A stretch of 7,319 bases of DNA from Gammaproteobacteria bacterium (GCA_012510865.1 JAAZHF010000046.1:1-7319); one strand, 5' to 3'; counted from the stretch's first letter, positions 1 to 7,188 are shown. Numbers and translations: made by a program. The notes: a model not told the origin generated them from the sequence alone.

Positions 1-1997
1 GTCATCGTGGCCGCGTCGGACACCAGGTCGGCCATGGTCTGGATGCCGAGTTCGCGCGCCTTGGCGGCGATCTCCCGCACCCGCTCCTGGTTGTCGGCGT
101 TGGCCGGCAGCTCCTCGATGAAGCCCGGGTCGATCTTCAGCATGTTCGGCTTCAGGTGCGCGAGCAGCTGGAACGAATCCAGGCCGGCGCCGAAGTTCTC
201 CAGCGCGATCCGGCAATCCAGGCGCGAGACCGCGGCGGCGAATTCCCGGGCGGCCTTGAGGTGGGTGAAGACCTTGGCCTCGGCCAGCTCCAGCACGAGG
301 TACTCGCCCGGCACCCCGTGGGCCAGCAGCTGTTCGCCGATGTAGCGCGGCAGGCTGTCGTCGGCCAGCGAGGCCTGGCTGACCTTGACCAGCAGGGTGG
401 TGGGCTTGTGGGCGCGGATGCGCTCGCCCATGACCGCGATCGCGCGGCCGACGACGTAGTGGTCGATCTCCCACAGCAGGCCGTGCTCCTCGGCGATCTG
501 CAGGAAGCTGAGCGGCTTGATGAGCTCGCCGTCGGCGCCCTTCAGGCGCAGGAAGGACTCGTACACGGCGCCGGTGTCGCCCTGGAGGTTGATCACCGGC
601 TGGTAGTGCAGGACGAAGCCCTCGTGGTCGAGGGCGTCGCGCAGGCGGGTCACCCAGGCCTGGATGTGCTCCTCCTCGGCCCGGTCCACGGCGCTGGGAT
701 CGAACAGCTCGAAGCGGTTGCCGCCGGTGGCCGCTGCCGAGGCCACGGCCTCGCTGGCCTTGGCCAGCACCTGGCTGACGCTGGCGATCTTCTCACCGAC
801 CTGCACCGCGCCGATGCTGGCGGTGATCACGCTCGAGCGCGAACCGATCTCGAACAGGTCCGCCGAGAACGCTTCCAGCACCCGGTTCGCGATCGCCTGG
901 GTGCCGGCATGGTCGGTGTTGCGCACCAGCAGCGCGAGGGTGTGCTCGCCGAAGCGCGCGGCGAAGGCGTCGCGGTCGCCGGCGGCGGCGGACAGGCGCG
1001 CGGCCACCGCGGCCAGCAGGTCGTCGGCCGAGTCCAGGCCGATGTCGGCCAGCAGGCGCTGGTAGTGGTCGGGTTCGACCAGCAGCAGCCCGTGCTGGGC
1101 GCGGCCCTGGGCGGCGGCGTCGACGGCGTCCTCGAGCGCGCGCAGGAAGGTCGCACGGTTGTACAGGCCGGTGGCCTGGTCGCGCTGGCGCAGTTCCTCG
1201 ATCTCCAGCGCCAGCTCGGGGTCGAGCTCCTGGCGACGGATCACCACCTGCACGCAGGGCTCGCCCTCGTACTGCGCCTGCACGAATTCCATCGCCGCCG
1301 GGAACACGTTGCCCTCGACGTCCCGGGCCTCGAGCTCGTGGCGCGGCGGAGGCGCCTCGCCGTGGGCGAGCGACTTGAGCAGCTGGCGGAAGCCCTCGAC
1401 GTGCTGCGGCGCCACCATGTCCAGCAGCGACATCCCCTCGATGTCCTCGAAGTCGGCGTAGCCGAACATCTCCAGGTAGGCCTGGTTGGCGCGGATGTGC
1501 ATGCCTTCGTGGACGTAGGCGATGGGATCGCGCGAGGAGTCGATCAGGGCGTCGCAGCGGCGCTCGGTCTCGCGCAGGCGGGCCTCCAGCCGGCGCTGGG
1601 CGCGGCGCGCGTCGAGGTCGGCCCAGGCGTCGCGGATCACGGCCAGCAGCAGCGACGGCGGATCGCGCAGGACCACCGCGCGCGCGCCCGAGGTCATGGC
1701 CTGCACGTAGGCCTCGTGGTCGAGGGTATCGGCCAGGGCGATCACCGGGATGTCCTTGCCGGTGGCGGCCACCTGCTGCAGGACCGCCGGGAGCGGCAGG
1801 ACCGCCGAGCCGGCCTGGGCCACGACCAGGTCCATCGGCTGGGCCCCGACCATGGCCGCGAACTCCTCGGCCGAGGCCGGGCGCAGGGGGCGCACCGCGA
1901 TGCCCGCGTTGCGCAGGGCGCTGACGATGGACTCCGCCGCTTCCGGGCTGTCATCGACGATCATCAGCCGCAGCGCGGTGTCCTGGCTCTTCGACAT
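1..1997 (-). CDS. fimX: FimX-like c-di-GMP effector (REC-PAS-degenerate GGDEF-degenerate EAL), C-terminus off the window
   Basis: Reads from ATG at 1997 leftward through 665 complete codons without a stop; the true C-terminus is outside. P. aeruginosa FimX is about 690 residues, so little is missing. Domains by residue: REC about 9-125, charged helical linker 126-148, PAS about 149-255, GGDEF-like about 262-435, EAL about 445 to the edge. Every signalling motif is decayed. In REC the acidic pair D15-D16 is present, but the phosphoacceptor region reads DLVVAQAG (56-63) with no Asp at the site. GGDEF reads FGEHT (349-353). EAL reads ESF (480-482), the usual DDFGTG is ENFGAG (600-605), and AEGVE is ADLVS (656-660), although E570 and K621 persist. 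It should therefore lack cyclase and phosphodiesterase activity and act as a c-di-GMP receptor. Known FimX proteins control type IV pilus assembly and twitching from the cell pole, through a PilZ protein and PilB in Xanthomonas. Start supported by GGAGA five bases upstream. The fimX name is inferred from architecture and decay pattern; another degenerate GGDEF/EAL receptor is possible. Confidence 0.85.
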   Translation of the reverse strand, partial: MSKSQDTALRLMIVDDSPEAAESIVSALRNAGIAVRPLRPASAEEFAAMVGAQPMDLVVAQAGSAVLPLPAVLQQVAATGKDIPVIALADTLDHEAYVQAMTSGARAVVLRDPPSLLLAVIRDAWADLDARRAQRRLEARLRETERRCDALIDSSRDPIAYVHEGMHIRANQAYLEMFGYADFEDIEGMSLLDMVAPQHVEGFRQLLKSLAHGEAPPPRHELEARDVEGNVFPAAMEFVQAQYEGEPCVQVVIRRQELDPELALEIEELRQRDQATGLYNRATFLRALEDAVDAAAQGRAQHGLLLVEPDHYQRLLADIGLDSADDLLAAVAARLSAAAGDRDAFAARFGEHTLALLVRNTDHAGTQAIANRVLEAFSADLFEIGSRSSVITASIGAVQVGEKIASVSQVLAKASEAVASAAATGGNRFELFDPSAVDRAEEEHIQAWVTRLRDALDHEGFVLHYQPVINLQGDTGAVYESFLRLKGADGELIKPLSFLQIAEEHGLLWEIDHYVVGRAIAVMGERIRAHKPTTLLVKVSQASLADDSLPRYIGEQLLAHGVPGEYLVLELAEAKVFTHLKAAREFAAAVSRLDCRIALENFGAGLDSFQLLAHLKPNMLKIDPGFIEELPANADNQERVREIAAKARELGIQTMADLVSDAATM

Positions 1998-2024
1998 GGG
2001 TCTCTCCGTGGAAGCCGCGTTATG
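1998..2024 (-). promoter_or_regulatory. Shine-Dalgarno and possible extended -10 for the fimX-like gene
   Basis: On the minus strand GGAGA (2003-2007) sits five bases before the ATG at 1997, a strong ribosome binding site. Further upstream, TGGCATAAC (about 2019-2027) looks like an extended -10 (TGn plus CATAAC). It would start a transcript near 2012 with a leader of about 15 bases. No good -35 is visible. The ribosome site is clear; the promoter is a guess. The rest of the 101-bp gap up to 2098 is GC-rich and shows no hairpin with a T-run, so no intrinsic terminator for epmB is evident and read-through from epmB into this gene remains possible. Confidence 0.4.
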
Positions 2025-2098
2025 CCATGCGCCGCCGCGCTGCGTCCACGCCGGCGTCGCCTTCGCGTGGCGCACGCCCGCGCTTGCCGCGACGCTGG

Positions 2099-3112
2099 TC
2101 ACAGCGGGCGCTTGGACGCATCGCCGGCGACCTCGCGCACCAGGCGCGGCACGAGGTAGCCCGGCAGGCGCGCGACCAGCGCCGCGTGCAGGGCGCGGGC
2201 GCGGTCGTCGCCGACCTCGAAGTGGGCGGTGCCGGCGACGCGGTCGAGCTGGTGCAGGTAATAGGGCAGGACCCCGGCCTCGTAGCCGCGCTCGCACAGC
2301 GCCGCGAGGGCATCGACCGAATCGTTCACGCCGGCGAGCAGCACGGCCTGGTTGAGCAGGCTGGCACCGGCTCCGCGCAGCGCGGCCATGGCGGCGTCCA
2401 CGTCGGCGTCGAATTCATTGGCATGGTTGGCGTGGACCACCACCGCCACCGGCCAGGGCAGGCCGCGCAGCCACTCCAGCAGCTCGTCGTCGACGCGCTC
2501 GGGCAGGACCACGGGCAGCCGGCTGTGGATCCGCAGCCGGCGGACGGGGGCCACGCCGCGCAGGCGACCGGGCAGCCCGGCGAGCTTGTGGGTGGCCAGC
2601 GACAGCGGATCGCCGCCGGACAGGATCACCTCGGTGATCCCCGGGTCGGCGGCGATCGCGTCCACGGCCTCCGCCCAGCCGGCCGCGGCCGCGCTTTCGT
2701 CGCCGTAGGGGAAGTGCCGGCGGAAGCAGTAGCGGCAGTTGACCGCGCAGCTGCCGGTGGCGACCAGGAGGGCGCGGCCGGCGTACTTGTGCAGGACGCC
2801 GCGGGCGACCCGCGCGGCGGCGTCGCCGACCGCGTCCAGGCCGAACCCCGGCACCTGGCGCAGCTCGTCCACCCTGGGCAACACCTGGCGCAGCAGGGGA
2901 TCGGCGGGGTCCCCGTGGCGCATCCGGGCCACGAAGCCGCGGGGCACGCGCAGGGCGAACGCGGCCACCGCCTCCGCGGGCACGGCCGCCGCCTCGTGCT
3001 CCAGGCCGAGCATCCGCAGCAGCTCCCGCGGGTCGCGGACCGACTCGCGCCAGGCCTGCTGCCAGCCGCGCGGCTGCATGGGTAGGGGGGCTGCGGGTAT
3101 CATTTCCCGCAT
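2099..3112 (-). CDS. epmB: EF-P beta-lysylation protein EpmB (radical-SAM lysine 2,3-aminomutase family)
   Basis: Converts (S)-alpha-lysine to (R)-beta-lysine, which EpmA then attaches to EF-P. The 337 residues match the E. coli EpmB (YjeK) length of about 342 and align along the whole protein. The radical-SAM cluster motif is CAVNCRYC with C122, C126 and C129, followed by FRRHFPY. Other family motifs are SGGDPL (165-170), RIHSRLP (194-200), HANHANE (227-233), LLNQAVLL (252-259) and PYYLHQLD (283-290). By alignment with lysine aminomutases, the PLP Schiff-base lysine is probably K334, only three residues from the end; that assignment is inferred. The start is uncertain: ATG at 3112 and ATG at 3103 both fit the family N-terminus and neither has a clean Shine-Dalgarno. 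The hexamer TAGAAT directly upstream of 3112 would place the transcript start near 3106, favouring a leaderless message from 3103. It lies divergent to efp, as in E. coli, which fits its substrate pathway. Confidence 0.95.
   Translation of the reverse strand: MREMIPAAPLPMQPRGWQQAWRESVRDPRELLRMLGLEHEAAAVPAEAVAAFALRVPRGFVARMRHGDPADPLLRQVLPRVDELRQVPGFGLDAVGDAAARVARGVLHKYAGRALLVATGSCAVNCRYCFRRHFPYGDESAAAAGWAEAVDAIAADPGITEVILSGGDPLSLATHKLAGLPGRLRGVAPVRRLRIHSRLPVVLPERVDDELLEWLRGLPWPVAVVVHANHANEFDADVDAAMAALRGAGASLLNQAVLLAGVNDSVDALAALCERGYEAGVLPYYLHQLDRVAGTAHFEVGDDRARALHAALVARLPGYLVPRLVREVAGDASKRPL
3093..3110. repeat. Small inverted repeat GCGGG-8 nt-CCCGC at the epmB start
   Basis: GCGGG (3093-3097) and CCCGC (3106-3110) are perfect 5-bp arms around an AT-rich 8-base loop that contains the candidate -10 TATCAT. 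It overlaps the first codons of epmB. It could be an operator-like site or form a hairpin in the 5' end of the epmB message. Five-bp arms occur often by chance in DNA this rich in G and C, so significance is low. Confidence 0.25.
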
Positions 3113-3163
3113 ATTCTAGCCGCTCAAGCGGTCCACCCCCGCCGAACCCCTGCAGGAGCACGC
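3098..3163. promoter_or_regulatory. Divergent epmB/efp promoter region with efp ribosome binding site
   Basis: Positions 3098-3118 are strikingly AT-rich (14 of 21 bases) within very GC-rich DNA. On the minus strand TAGAAT (3113-3118) resembles a -10 for epmB. On the plus strand TATCAT (3098-3103) and TATTCT (3112-3117) are candidate -10 boxes for efp. No convincing -35 boxes are seen on either strand. Near the efp end, AGGAG (3154-3158) lies five bases before the efp ATG and is a textbook Shine-Dalgarno. The region must hold start signals for both genes because only 51 bp separate them; which -10 is used cannot be read from the sequence. Confidence 0.5.
3120..3131. repeat. 12-bp palindrome CCGCT-CA-AGCGG between epmB and efp
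   Basis: Arms 3120-3124 and 3127-3131 are perfectly complementary around a 2-base centre, directly beside the putative epmB -10 and 33 bases upstream of efp. The placement would suit a small operator serving both divergent genes, or a short stem in the efp leader. No known regulator motif is recognised. Confidence 0.3.
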
Positions 3164-3730
3164 ATGGCCAGCTATGGCATGAACGACGTCAAGAACGGGA
3201 TGAAGATCCTCGTCAACGCGGAACCCGCGATCATCACCGACACCGAGTACGTCAAGCCGGGCAAGGGGCAGGCGTTCACCCGCGTGAAGTACCGCCTGAG
3301 CAAGTCCGGGCGCGTGCAGGAAATCACCATGAAGTCGACCGATTCGGTCGAGGCCGCCGACGTGATCGACACCGACATGCAGTACCTGTATTCCGACGGC
3401 GAGTACTGGCACTTCATGAACCCCGAGACCTTCGAGCAGGTGCAGGCCGACGCGGCCGGCATGGGCGGCGCGGAGAAGTGGCTCAAGGGCGAGGAGGAGT
3501 GCGTGGTCACGCTGTGGAACGGCACCCCGATCCAGGTCACCGCGCCGAACTTCGTCGAACTGAAGATCACCCAGACCGATCCGGGCGTCCGCGGCGACAC
3601 CTCGGGCGGCGGCGGCAAGCCGGCCACGCTCGAGACCGGCGCCGTGGTCCGCGTGCCGCTGTTCGTGGGCCAGGACGAGGTGATCCGCGTCGATACCCGC
3701 TCCGGCGAGTACGTCAGCCGGGTCAAGTGA
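3164..3730 (+). CDS. efp: Elongation factor P
   Basis: EF-P binds the ribosome between the P and E sites and promotes peptide bond formation at consecutive prolines. The 188 residues equal the E. coli length. Three-domain layout: KOW-like domain I about 1-64, OB-fold domain II about 65-127, OB-fold domain III about 128-188. The loop KPGKGQAF (31-38) places a lysine at position 34, the site that carries beta-lysine in E. coli; adjacent epmB fits this type of modification, though no epmA is in the window. The EF-P signature in domain III, from DPGVRGDT (139-146) to VPLFV (164-168), is intact. ATG at 3164 has AGGAG five bases upstream. Its stop overlaps the next gene by one base (TGATG at 3728-3732), so the downstream genes may depend on the efp promoter. 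Nothing looks truncated or foreign. Confidence 0.98.
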   Translation: MASYGMNDVKNGMKILVNAEPAIITDTEYVKPGKGQAFTRVKYRLSKSGRVQEITMKSTDSVEAADVIDTDMQYLYSDGEYWHFMNPETFEQVQADAAGMGGAEKWLKGEEECVVTLWNGTPIQVTAPNFVELKITQTDPGVRGDTSGGGGKPATLETGAVVRVPLFVGQDEVIRVDTRSGEYVSRVK

Positions 3731-5079
3731 TGGGGGCCCGGGAGGCACCCGAGGCCTGCGACCTGCTGGTCGAGGCCGGCCACGTCGTACCCGTCGAGCC
3801 GCACGGCGTCGTCCTCGAGGACCACGCCGTGGCCGTGCGCGACGGCGCCATCGTCGCGATCCTGCCGCGCGGCGAGGCGCGTGCGTGCTTCGCGCCGGCC
3901 GAGGTCGTGTCGCGGCCCGACGGCGTGCTGCTGCCGGGCTTCGTCAACGCCCACACGCACAACCCGATGACGCTGATGCGCGGCGTCGCCGACGACCTGC
4001 CGCTCAAGACCTGGCTGCAGGACCACATCTGGCCGATCGAGGCCGCGGTGATGGCGCCGGACTTCGTCGCCGACGGGATCACCCTCGCGATCGCCGAGAT
4101 GCTGCGCGGGGGCACCACCTGCTGCAACGAGAACTACTTCTTCCCCGACGTGCAGGCCGCGGTCTACAAGCGCCACGGCTTCCGCGCCCGCGTCGGCCTG
4201 CCGGTGATCGACTTCCCGACCGCCTGGGCCAGCGGCGACGACGAGTACTTCGACAAGGCCGGCGAGGTCCACGACCAGTGGCGCGGCGACCCGCTGGTGT
4301 CGATGGCGTTCGCGCCGCACGCGCCGTACACCGTCAACGACGCCAACTTCGAGCGCGTGCGGATGCTGGCCGACCAGCTCGACGTGCCCGTCCACCTGCA
4401 CCTGCACGAGACGGCGCAGGAGGTCGAACAGTCGCTGAAGGAGCACGGCCAGCGCCCGATCGCCCGCCTGGACCGCCTTGGCCTGTTCAACGACCGCCTG
4501 ATCGCGGTGCACATGACCCAGCTCACCGACGCCGAGATCCAGCTCTGCGCCGAGCGCGGGGTGAGCGTGGTGCACTGCCCGGAATCGAACCTGAAGCTGG
4601 CCTCGGGCTTCTGCCCGGCCTGCGCGCTGGAGCGGGCCGGGGTGACCCTGGCCATCGGCACCGACGGCTGCGCCAGCAACAACGACCTCGACATGGTCGG
4701 CGAGACCCGCACGGCGGCCCTGCTTGCCAAGGCCGTGGCCGGAGACGCCGCCGGGCTGGACGCCTTCAGCGCGCTGCGGGCGGCGACCCTGGGCGGCGCC
4801 CGCGCGATGGGCCTCGACCACCTGGTCGGCTCGCTCGAGCCGGGCAAGCAGGCCGACATGGCCTGCATCGACCTGGGCGAGCTCGAGACCCAGCCGCTGC
4901 ACCACGTGGCCTCGCAGCTGGTCTACGCCGCCGGCCGCCACCAGGTCAGCGACGTCTGGATCGCCGGCGTGGCCAGGCTGCGCGGGCGCGCGCTGGTGGA
5001 CATGGACCCCGCGGCCCTGGTCGCCATGGCCCGCCAGTGGCGCGTGCGCATGGCCGGCATCCGCACCGGCGCACACTGA
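3730..5079 (+). CDS. mtaD: 5'-methylthioadenosine / S-adenosylhomocysteine deaminase (TRZ/ATZ amidohydrolase)
   Basis: A 449-residue metal-dependent amidohydrolase of the TRZ/ATZ group, predicted to deaminate MTA and SAH to the inosine forms in the cytosol. Metal and catalytic residues can be placed by family comparison: HTH (H75, H77), H224 and E227 in HLHET, H261, and D312 in [10 protein letters not shown] (310-319). The C-terminal beta-sandwich return motif [11 protein letters not shown] (367-377) is present. The N-terminus, about 8-45 with [20 protein letters not shown], matches the usual opening of this family, supporting the ATG at 3730, which overlaps the efp stop in TGATG. The frame is open further upstream inside efp, but that part is only a shadow. 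Placement before ubiG matches P. aeruginosa, where the equivalent gene PA3170 was shown to be an MTA deaminase. Annotation as chlorohydrolase or guanine deaminase is less likely given this context; substrate specificity is inferred, not seen. Confidence 0.9.
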   Translation: MGAREAPEACDLLVEAGHVVPVEPHGVVLEDHAVAVRDGAIVAILPRGEARACFAPAEVVSRPDGVLLPGFVNAHTHNPMTLMRGVADDLPLKTWLQDHIWPIEAAVMAPDFVADGITLAIAEMLRGGTTCCNENYFFPDVQAAVYKRHGFRARVGLPVIDFPTAWASGDDEYFDKAGEVHDQWRGDPLVSMAFAPHAPYTVNDANFERVRMLADQLDVPVHLHLHETAQEVEQSLKEHGQRPIARLDRLGLFNDRLIAVHMTQLTDAEIQLCAERGVSVVHCPESNLKLASGFCPACALERAGVTLAIGTDGCASNNDLDMVGETRTAALLAKAVAGDAAGLDAFSALRAATLGGARAMGLDHLVGSLEPGKQADMACIDLGELETQPLHHVASQLVYAAGRHQVSDVWIAGVARLRGRALVDMDPAALVAMARQWRVRMAGIRTGAH

Positions 5080-5114
5080 CGCGGCGTCCGCACCACAGCC
5101 CAGGCAGGCCCCCC
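5080..5114 (+). promoter_or_regulatory. mtaD-ubiG spacer with weak ubiG ribosome binding site
   Basis: A 35-bp gap on the operon strand. GGCAGG (about 5103-5108) lies six bases before the ubiG ATG and is the only Shine-Dalgarno-like element. No -10, hairpin or T-run is visible, so transcription probably continues from mtaD into ubiG. Confidence 0.4.
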
Positions 5115-6011
5115 ATGACCGCTTCCTCCGGAACCCCCAATTTCCGCCAGTCCGAACTCGACAAGTTCGCCGAGCTCGCCAATCGCTGGTGGGACCCGGA
5201 GGGGCCGCAGAAACCGCTGCATGCGCTCAATCCGGTCCGCCTGGGCTACGTCGCCGGGCGCTGCCCGCTGGCCGGCAAGCGGGTGCTCGACGTCGGCTGC
5301 GGCGGCGGCCTGCTGAGCGAGGCCATGGCCCGCGCCGGCGCCGACGTGACCGCGCTCGACCTCGCCGCCGACCTCGTCCGGGTCGCGCGGCTGCATGCGC
5401 TGGAGTCGGGCGTCAGCGTGGACTACCGGGTCCAGGCGGTCGAAGCGCTGGCGGACGAGGCACCGGGCTCGTTCGACGCGGTGACCTGCATGGAGATGCT
5501 GGAGCACGTCCCCGATCCGGGCGCGATCATCTCCGCCTGCGCACGGCTGCTGAGGCCCGGCGGCTGGCTCTACGTCTCCACGCTCAACCGCACGCCGGCG
5601 GCCTTCGCCCTGGCGATCGGCGGGGCCGAGTACGTCGCCCGCCTGCTGCCGCGCGGCACCCACCAGTACCGCGACTTCATCCGCCCGTCCGAACTGGCGG
5701 CGTGGCTGCGCGAGTCCGGGCTCGGGCTCGAGGACGTCAGCGGGCTGGCCTACGAACCCTGGGCCAACCGCGCCCGGCTGTCCCCGCGCACCGGGGTCAA
5801 CTACCTGGCGGCGGCGCGCAGGCCGGAGGCCGCGTGCGCCCGTTCGGGCGGCGCTTCCCGCGCTGCGTGCTGTTCGACCTCGACGGCACGCTGCTCGACA
5901 GCGCGCCCGACATGGCCGCCACCATCGACCGCATGCGCGCGGCGCGCGGCATGGCGCCGATGCCGCTGGCCGACCTGCGCCAGCACGTCTCCAAGGGCGC
6001 GCGCGCGATGA
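5115..6011 (+). CDS. ubiG: Ubiquinone biosynthesis O-methyltransferase UbiG, expected stop codon missing
   Basis: SAM-dependent methylase that carries out both O-methylations of ubiquinone synthesis at the inner membrane. The first 240 residues form a complete Ubi[14 protein letters not shown] (18-30), [12 protein letters not shown] (35-46), SAM motif VLDVGCGGG (57-65), acidic ribose-binding D82 in [14 protein letters not shown] (126-135), [15 protein letters not shown] (146-160), and the membrane-contact segment about 172-194 with [13 protein letters not shown]. coli UbiG is 240 residues, and the homology ends at residues 230-240 ([12 protein letters not shown]). No stop follows. Codon 241 (5835-5837) is TGC and the frame runs to TGA at 6009-6011, adding 58 residues rich in Arg, Ala, Ser and Thr with seven Cys. 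That tail is an out-of-frame reading of the conserved start of mupP, so it is probably not an evolved domain. A TGA at codon 241 would give a GTGA overlap with mupP. Identity is certain; the true C-terminus is in doubt (5837 if the base is an error, 6011 as written). Confidence 0.88.
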   Translation: MTASSGTPNFRQSELDKFAELANRWWDPEGPQKPLHALNPVRLGYVAGRCPLAGKRVLDVGCGGGLLSEAMARAGADVTALDLAADLVRVARLHALESGVSVDYRVQAVEALADEAPGSFDAVTCMEMLEHVPDPGAIISACARLLRPGGWLYVSTLNRTPAAFALAIGGAEYVARLLPRGTHQYRDFIRPSELAAWLRESGLGLEDVSGLAYEPWANRARLSPRTGVNYLAAARRPEAACARSGGASRAACCSTSTARCSTARPTWPPPSTACARRAAWRRCRWPTCASTSPRARAR

Positions 6012-6508
6012 GCGCCGCGGCCTTCCCGCACCTGGGCGGCGAGGTGCCGCCCGGGATGGTCCAGGAGTTCCTCGCGGTCTATGCCGGGGAGCTCGGCCGC
6101 CACGGCGCCCCGTTCGAGGGCATCGAGGCGATGCTCGACGCGCTGGAGGCCGACGGCGCGCGCTGGGACATCGTCACCAACAAGCCAGAGCGCCTGGCGC
6201 GCGCGCTCATGCCGGGCCTGGGCTGGGAGGCGCGCTGCGGGGTGCTCGTCGGCGGCGACAGCCTGGCCGAGCGCAAGCCGCATCCGCTGCCGCTGCTGCA
6301 CGCCGCCGAAGCCATGGGCTTCGCGATCGCCGACTGCGTCTACGTCGGCGACGACGAGCGCGACATCCTCGCCGCGCGCGCCGCCGGGATGCGTTCGCTG
6401 GTCGCGCTCTGGGGCTACCGCCTGCAGCAGGACGACCCGCTGTCCTGGCAGGCCGATGCCATGGCCCGCCACCCGGCGGACCTGCTGGACCCGGACGCCT
6501 GGCCGTGA
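5834..6508 (+). CDS. mupP: HAD-family phosphatase, probable N-acetylmuramic acid 6-phosphate phosphatase MupP
   Basis: A 224-residue HAD-IA hydrolase. Motif I is DLDGT (15-19; D15 nucleophile, D17 acid/base), motif II VTNKP (114-118), motif III lysine K148 in RKPHP, motif IV GDDERD (172-177). The helical cap spans about 20-90. It is often labelled phosphoglycolate phosphatase (gph), but three features favour MupP: the SKGARAM segment (53-59), the C-terminal GY...DDP..WQAD pattern (194-208), and position right after mtaD and ubiG, as in Pseudomonas. MupP dephosphorylates MurNAc-6-P in the cytosol so that AmgK and MurU can return it to UDP-MurNAc; neither is in the window. The start is GTG at 5834, the only one that keeps motif I at a normal distance; ATGs at 5912, 5933 and 5951 would remove the catalytic aspartates. 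The gene lies under the extended ubiG frame for 178 bases, so automatic calls may shorten it. Its TGA overlaps the next GTG in GTGA. Confidence 0.85.
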   Translation: MRPFGRRFPRCVLFDLDGTLLDSAPDMAATIDRMRAARGMAPMPLADLRQHVSKGARAMSAAAFPHLGGEVPPGMVQEFLAVYAGELGRHGAPFEGIEAMLDALEADGARWDIVTNKPERLARALMPGLGWEARCGVLVGGDSLAERKPHPLPLLHAAEAMGFAIADCVYVGDDERDILAARAAGMRSLVALWGYRLQQDDPLSWQADAMARHPADLLDPDAWP

Positions 6509-7188
6509 GCGTCGACGTCCGCGACGAGGCCGGGACGTTCATCGCGAAGTGGCGCGGACGCTGGCCGGAATGGGAGCTGGCGATGGTGTTCGTGCCGGCC
6601 GCGCAGCGCCCGCTGGTGGAGGCCTGGTACACCCTGCTGCAGGAATTCACCGACGCCGCCTGGACGGGCGACCCGACGCCGGGGCTGGCCAAGCTCGCGT
6701 GGTGGCAGGACGAGCTCGGCGGCTGGGCCAAGGGTGCGCGCAGGCATCCGCTGGGCGCACTGCTGCAGGCGCATCCGGCGCCGTGGCTGCAGCTGGGCAG
6801 GGCGCTGCCGGACCTGCGCGCCCTGCGCGACGACGCCGGCGGAGACGCCCCGGTGGCCCCCGCCGCCACTGCGGGCGCCCATGCCGGCGAGGCATTCGCC
6901 GCCGCGGTCGCCGACTGCGAGGCCGTGCTGTTCCGGAACGGCACGCGCGGCGCGGGCGACGCGGCGGCGATCCGCGACAGCCTGTTCGACGAACGCGCGC
7001 TGCTGCACGCGCTGTCGATGGACCCGATCGGTGCCGTCGATCGCCCGCCATCGGCCTCGCGGCCCGGCACTCGTCCGCGCGGCATCCACGCCGCCCTGGT
7101 CGCCGCCCGCCTGGCGCGGCCCGGCGCACCGGTGCCGCCGCTGCGCGCGCTGTTCGCCGCCTGGCGCGGCGCCCGCGCGTCGGGGTGA
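6505..7188 (+). CDS. Squalene/phytoene synthase-like protein, apparently degenerate
   Basis: A 227-residue protein starting at GTG 6505, overlapping the mupP stop by four bases (GTGA), so probably translationally coupled. The first half resembles the trans-isoprenyl diphosphate head-to-head synthase fold: FVPAAQRPLVEAWYTLLQEF (29-48), then LAWWQDEL (64-71) and RRHPLGALL (79-87), matching the family pattern of a WW-x-x-EL helix followed by HP. The enzymes carry two Asp-rich DxxxD motifs for Mg-diphosphate binding; I find neither. The protein is also shorter than the usual 270-300 residues, and its middle (about 110-130) and end (about 175-227) are low-complexity Ala/Pro/Arg-rich. It is therefore unlikely to be an active synthase and may be a non-catalytic relative. 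No signal peptide or membrane segment is seen. Function unknown; family assignment is by pattern only. Confidence 0.7.
   Translation: MSVDVRDEAGTFIAKWRGRWPEWELAMVFVPAAQRPLVEAWYTLLQEFTDAAWTGDPTPGLAKLAWWQDELGGWAKGARRHPLGALLQAHPAPWLQLGRALPDLRALRDDAGGDAPVAPAATAGAHAGEAFAAAVADCEAVLFRNGTRGAGDAAAIRDSLFDERALLHALSMDPIGAVDRPPSASRPGTRPRGIHAALVAARLARPGAPVPPLRALFAAWRGARASG

Noticed and set aside
2030..2098. GC-rich gap between epmB and the fimX-like gene examined for a small RNA, terminator or small gene
   Set aside because: No stable stem with a T-run, no small frame with a ribosome site, and no repeat was found.
156..2159. A 667-codon open frame on the plus strand opposite the fimX-like gene
   Set aside because: It is antisense to a protein with clear REC, PAS, GGDEF and EAL patterns. 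Its product is a low-complexity Gly/Ala/Val/Arg/Gln/His mix typical of antisense frames in GC-rich DNA.
2027..3085. A 352-codon plus-strand frame opposite epmB
   Set aside because: It is antisense to an intact radical-SAM enzyme; no motif, no ribosome site.
3172..5076. A 634-codon open frame on the minus strand opposite efp and mtaD
   Set aside because: It spans two well-conserved genes on the other strand and its protein is rich in Val/His/Gly/Arg/Gln without recognisable domains. It is open only because stops are rare at high GC.
3885..5114. The upstream part of the ubiG frame, open through mtaD, as a possible N-terminal extension of UbiG
   Set aside because: The product is Arg/Ala/Gly-rich and out of frame with mtaD. 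UbiG homology begins near the ATG at 5115, which has its own ribosome-site candidate.
5834..6011. The 58-residue UbiG tail with seven cysteines as a new metal-binding domain
   Set aside because: The Cys residues come from reading the conserved mupP sequence in another frame; the spacing shows no CxxC pattern typical of metal sites.
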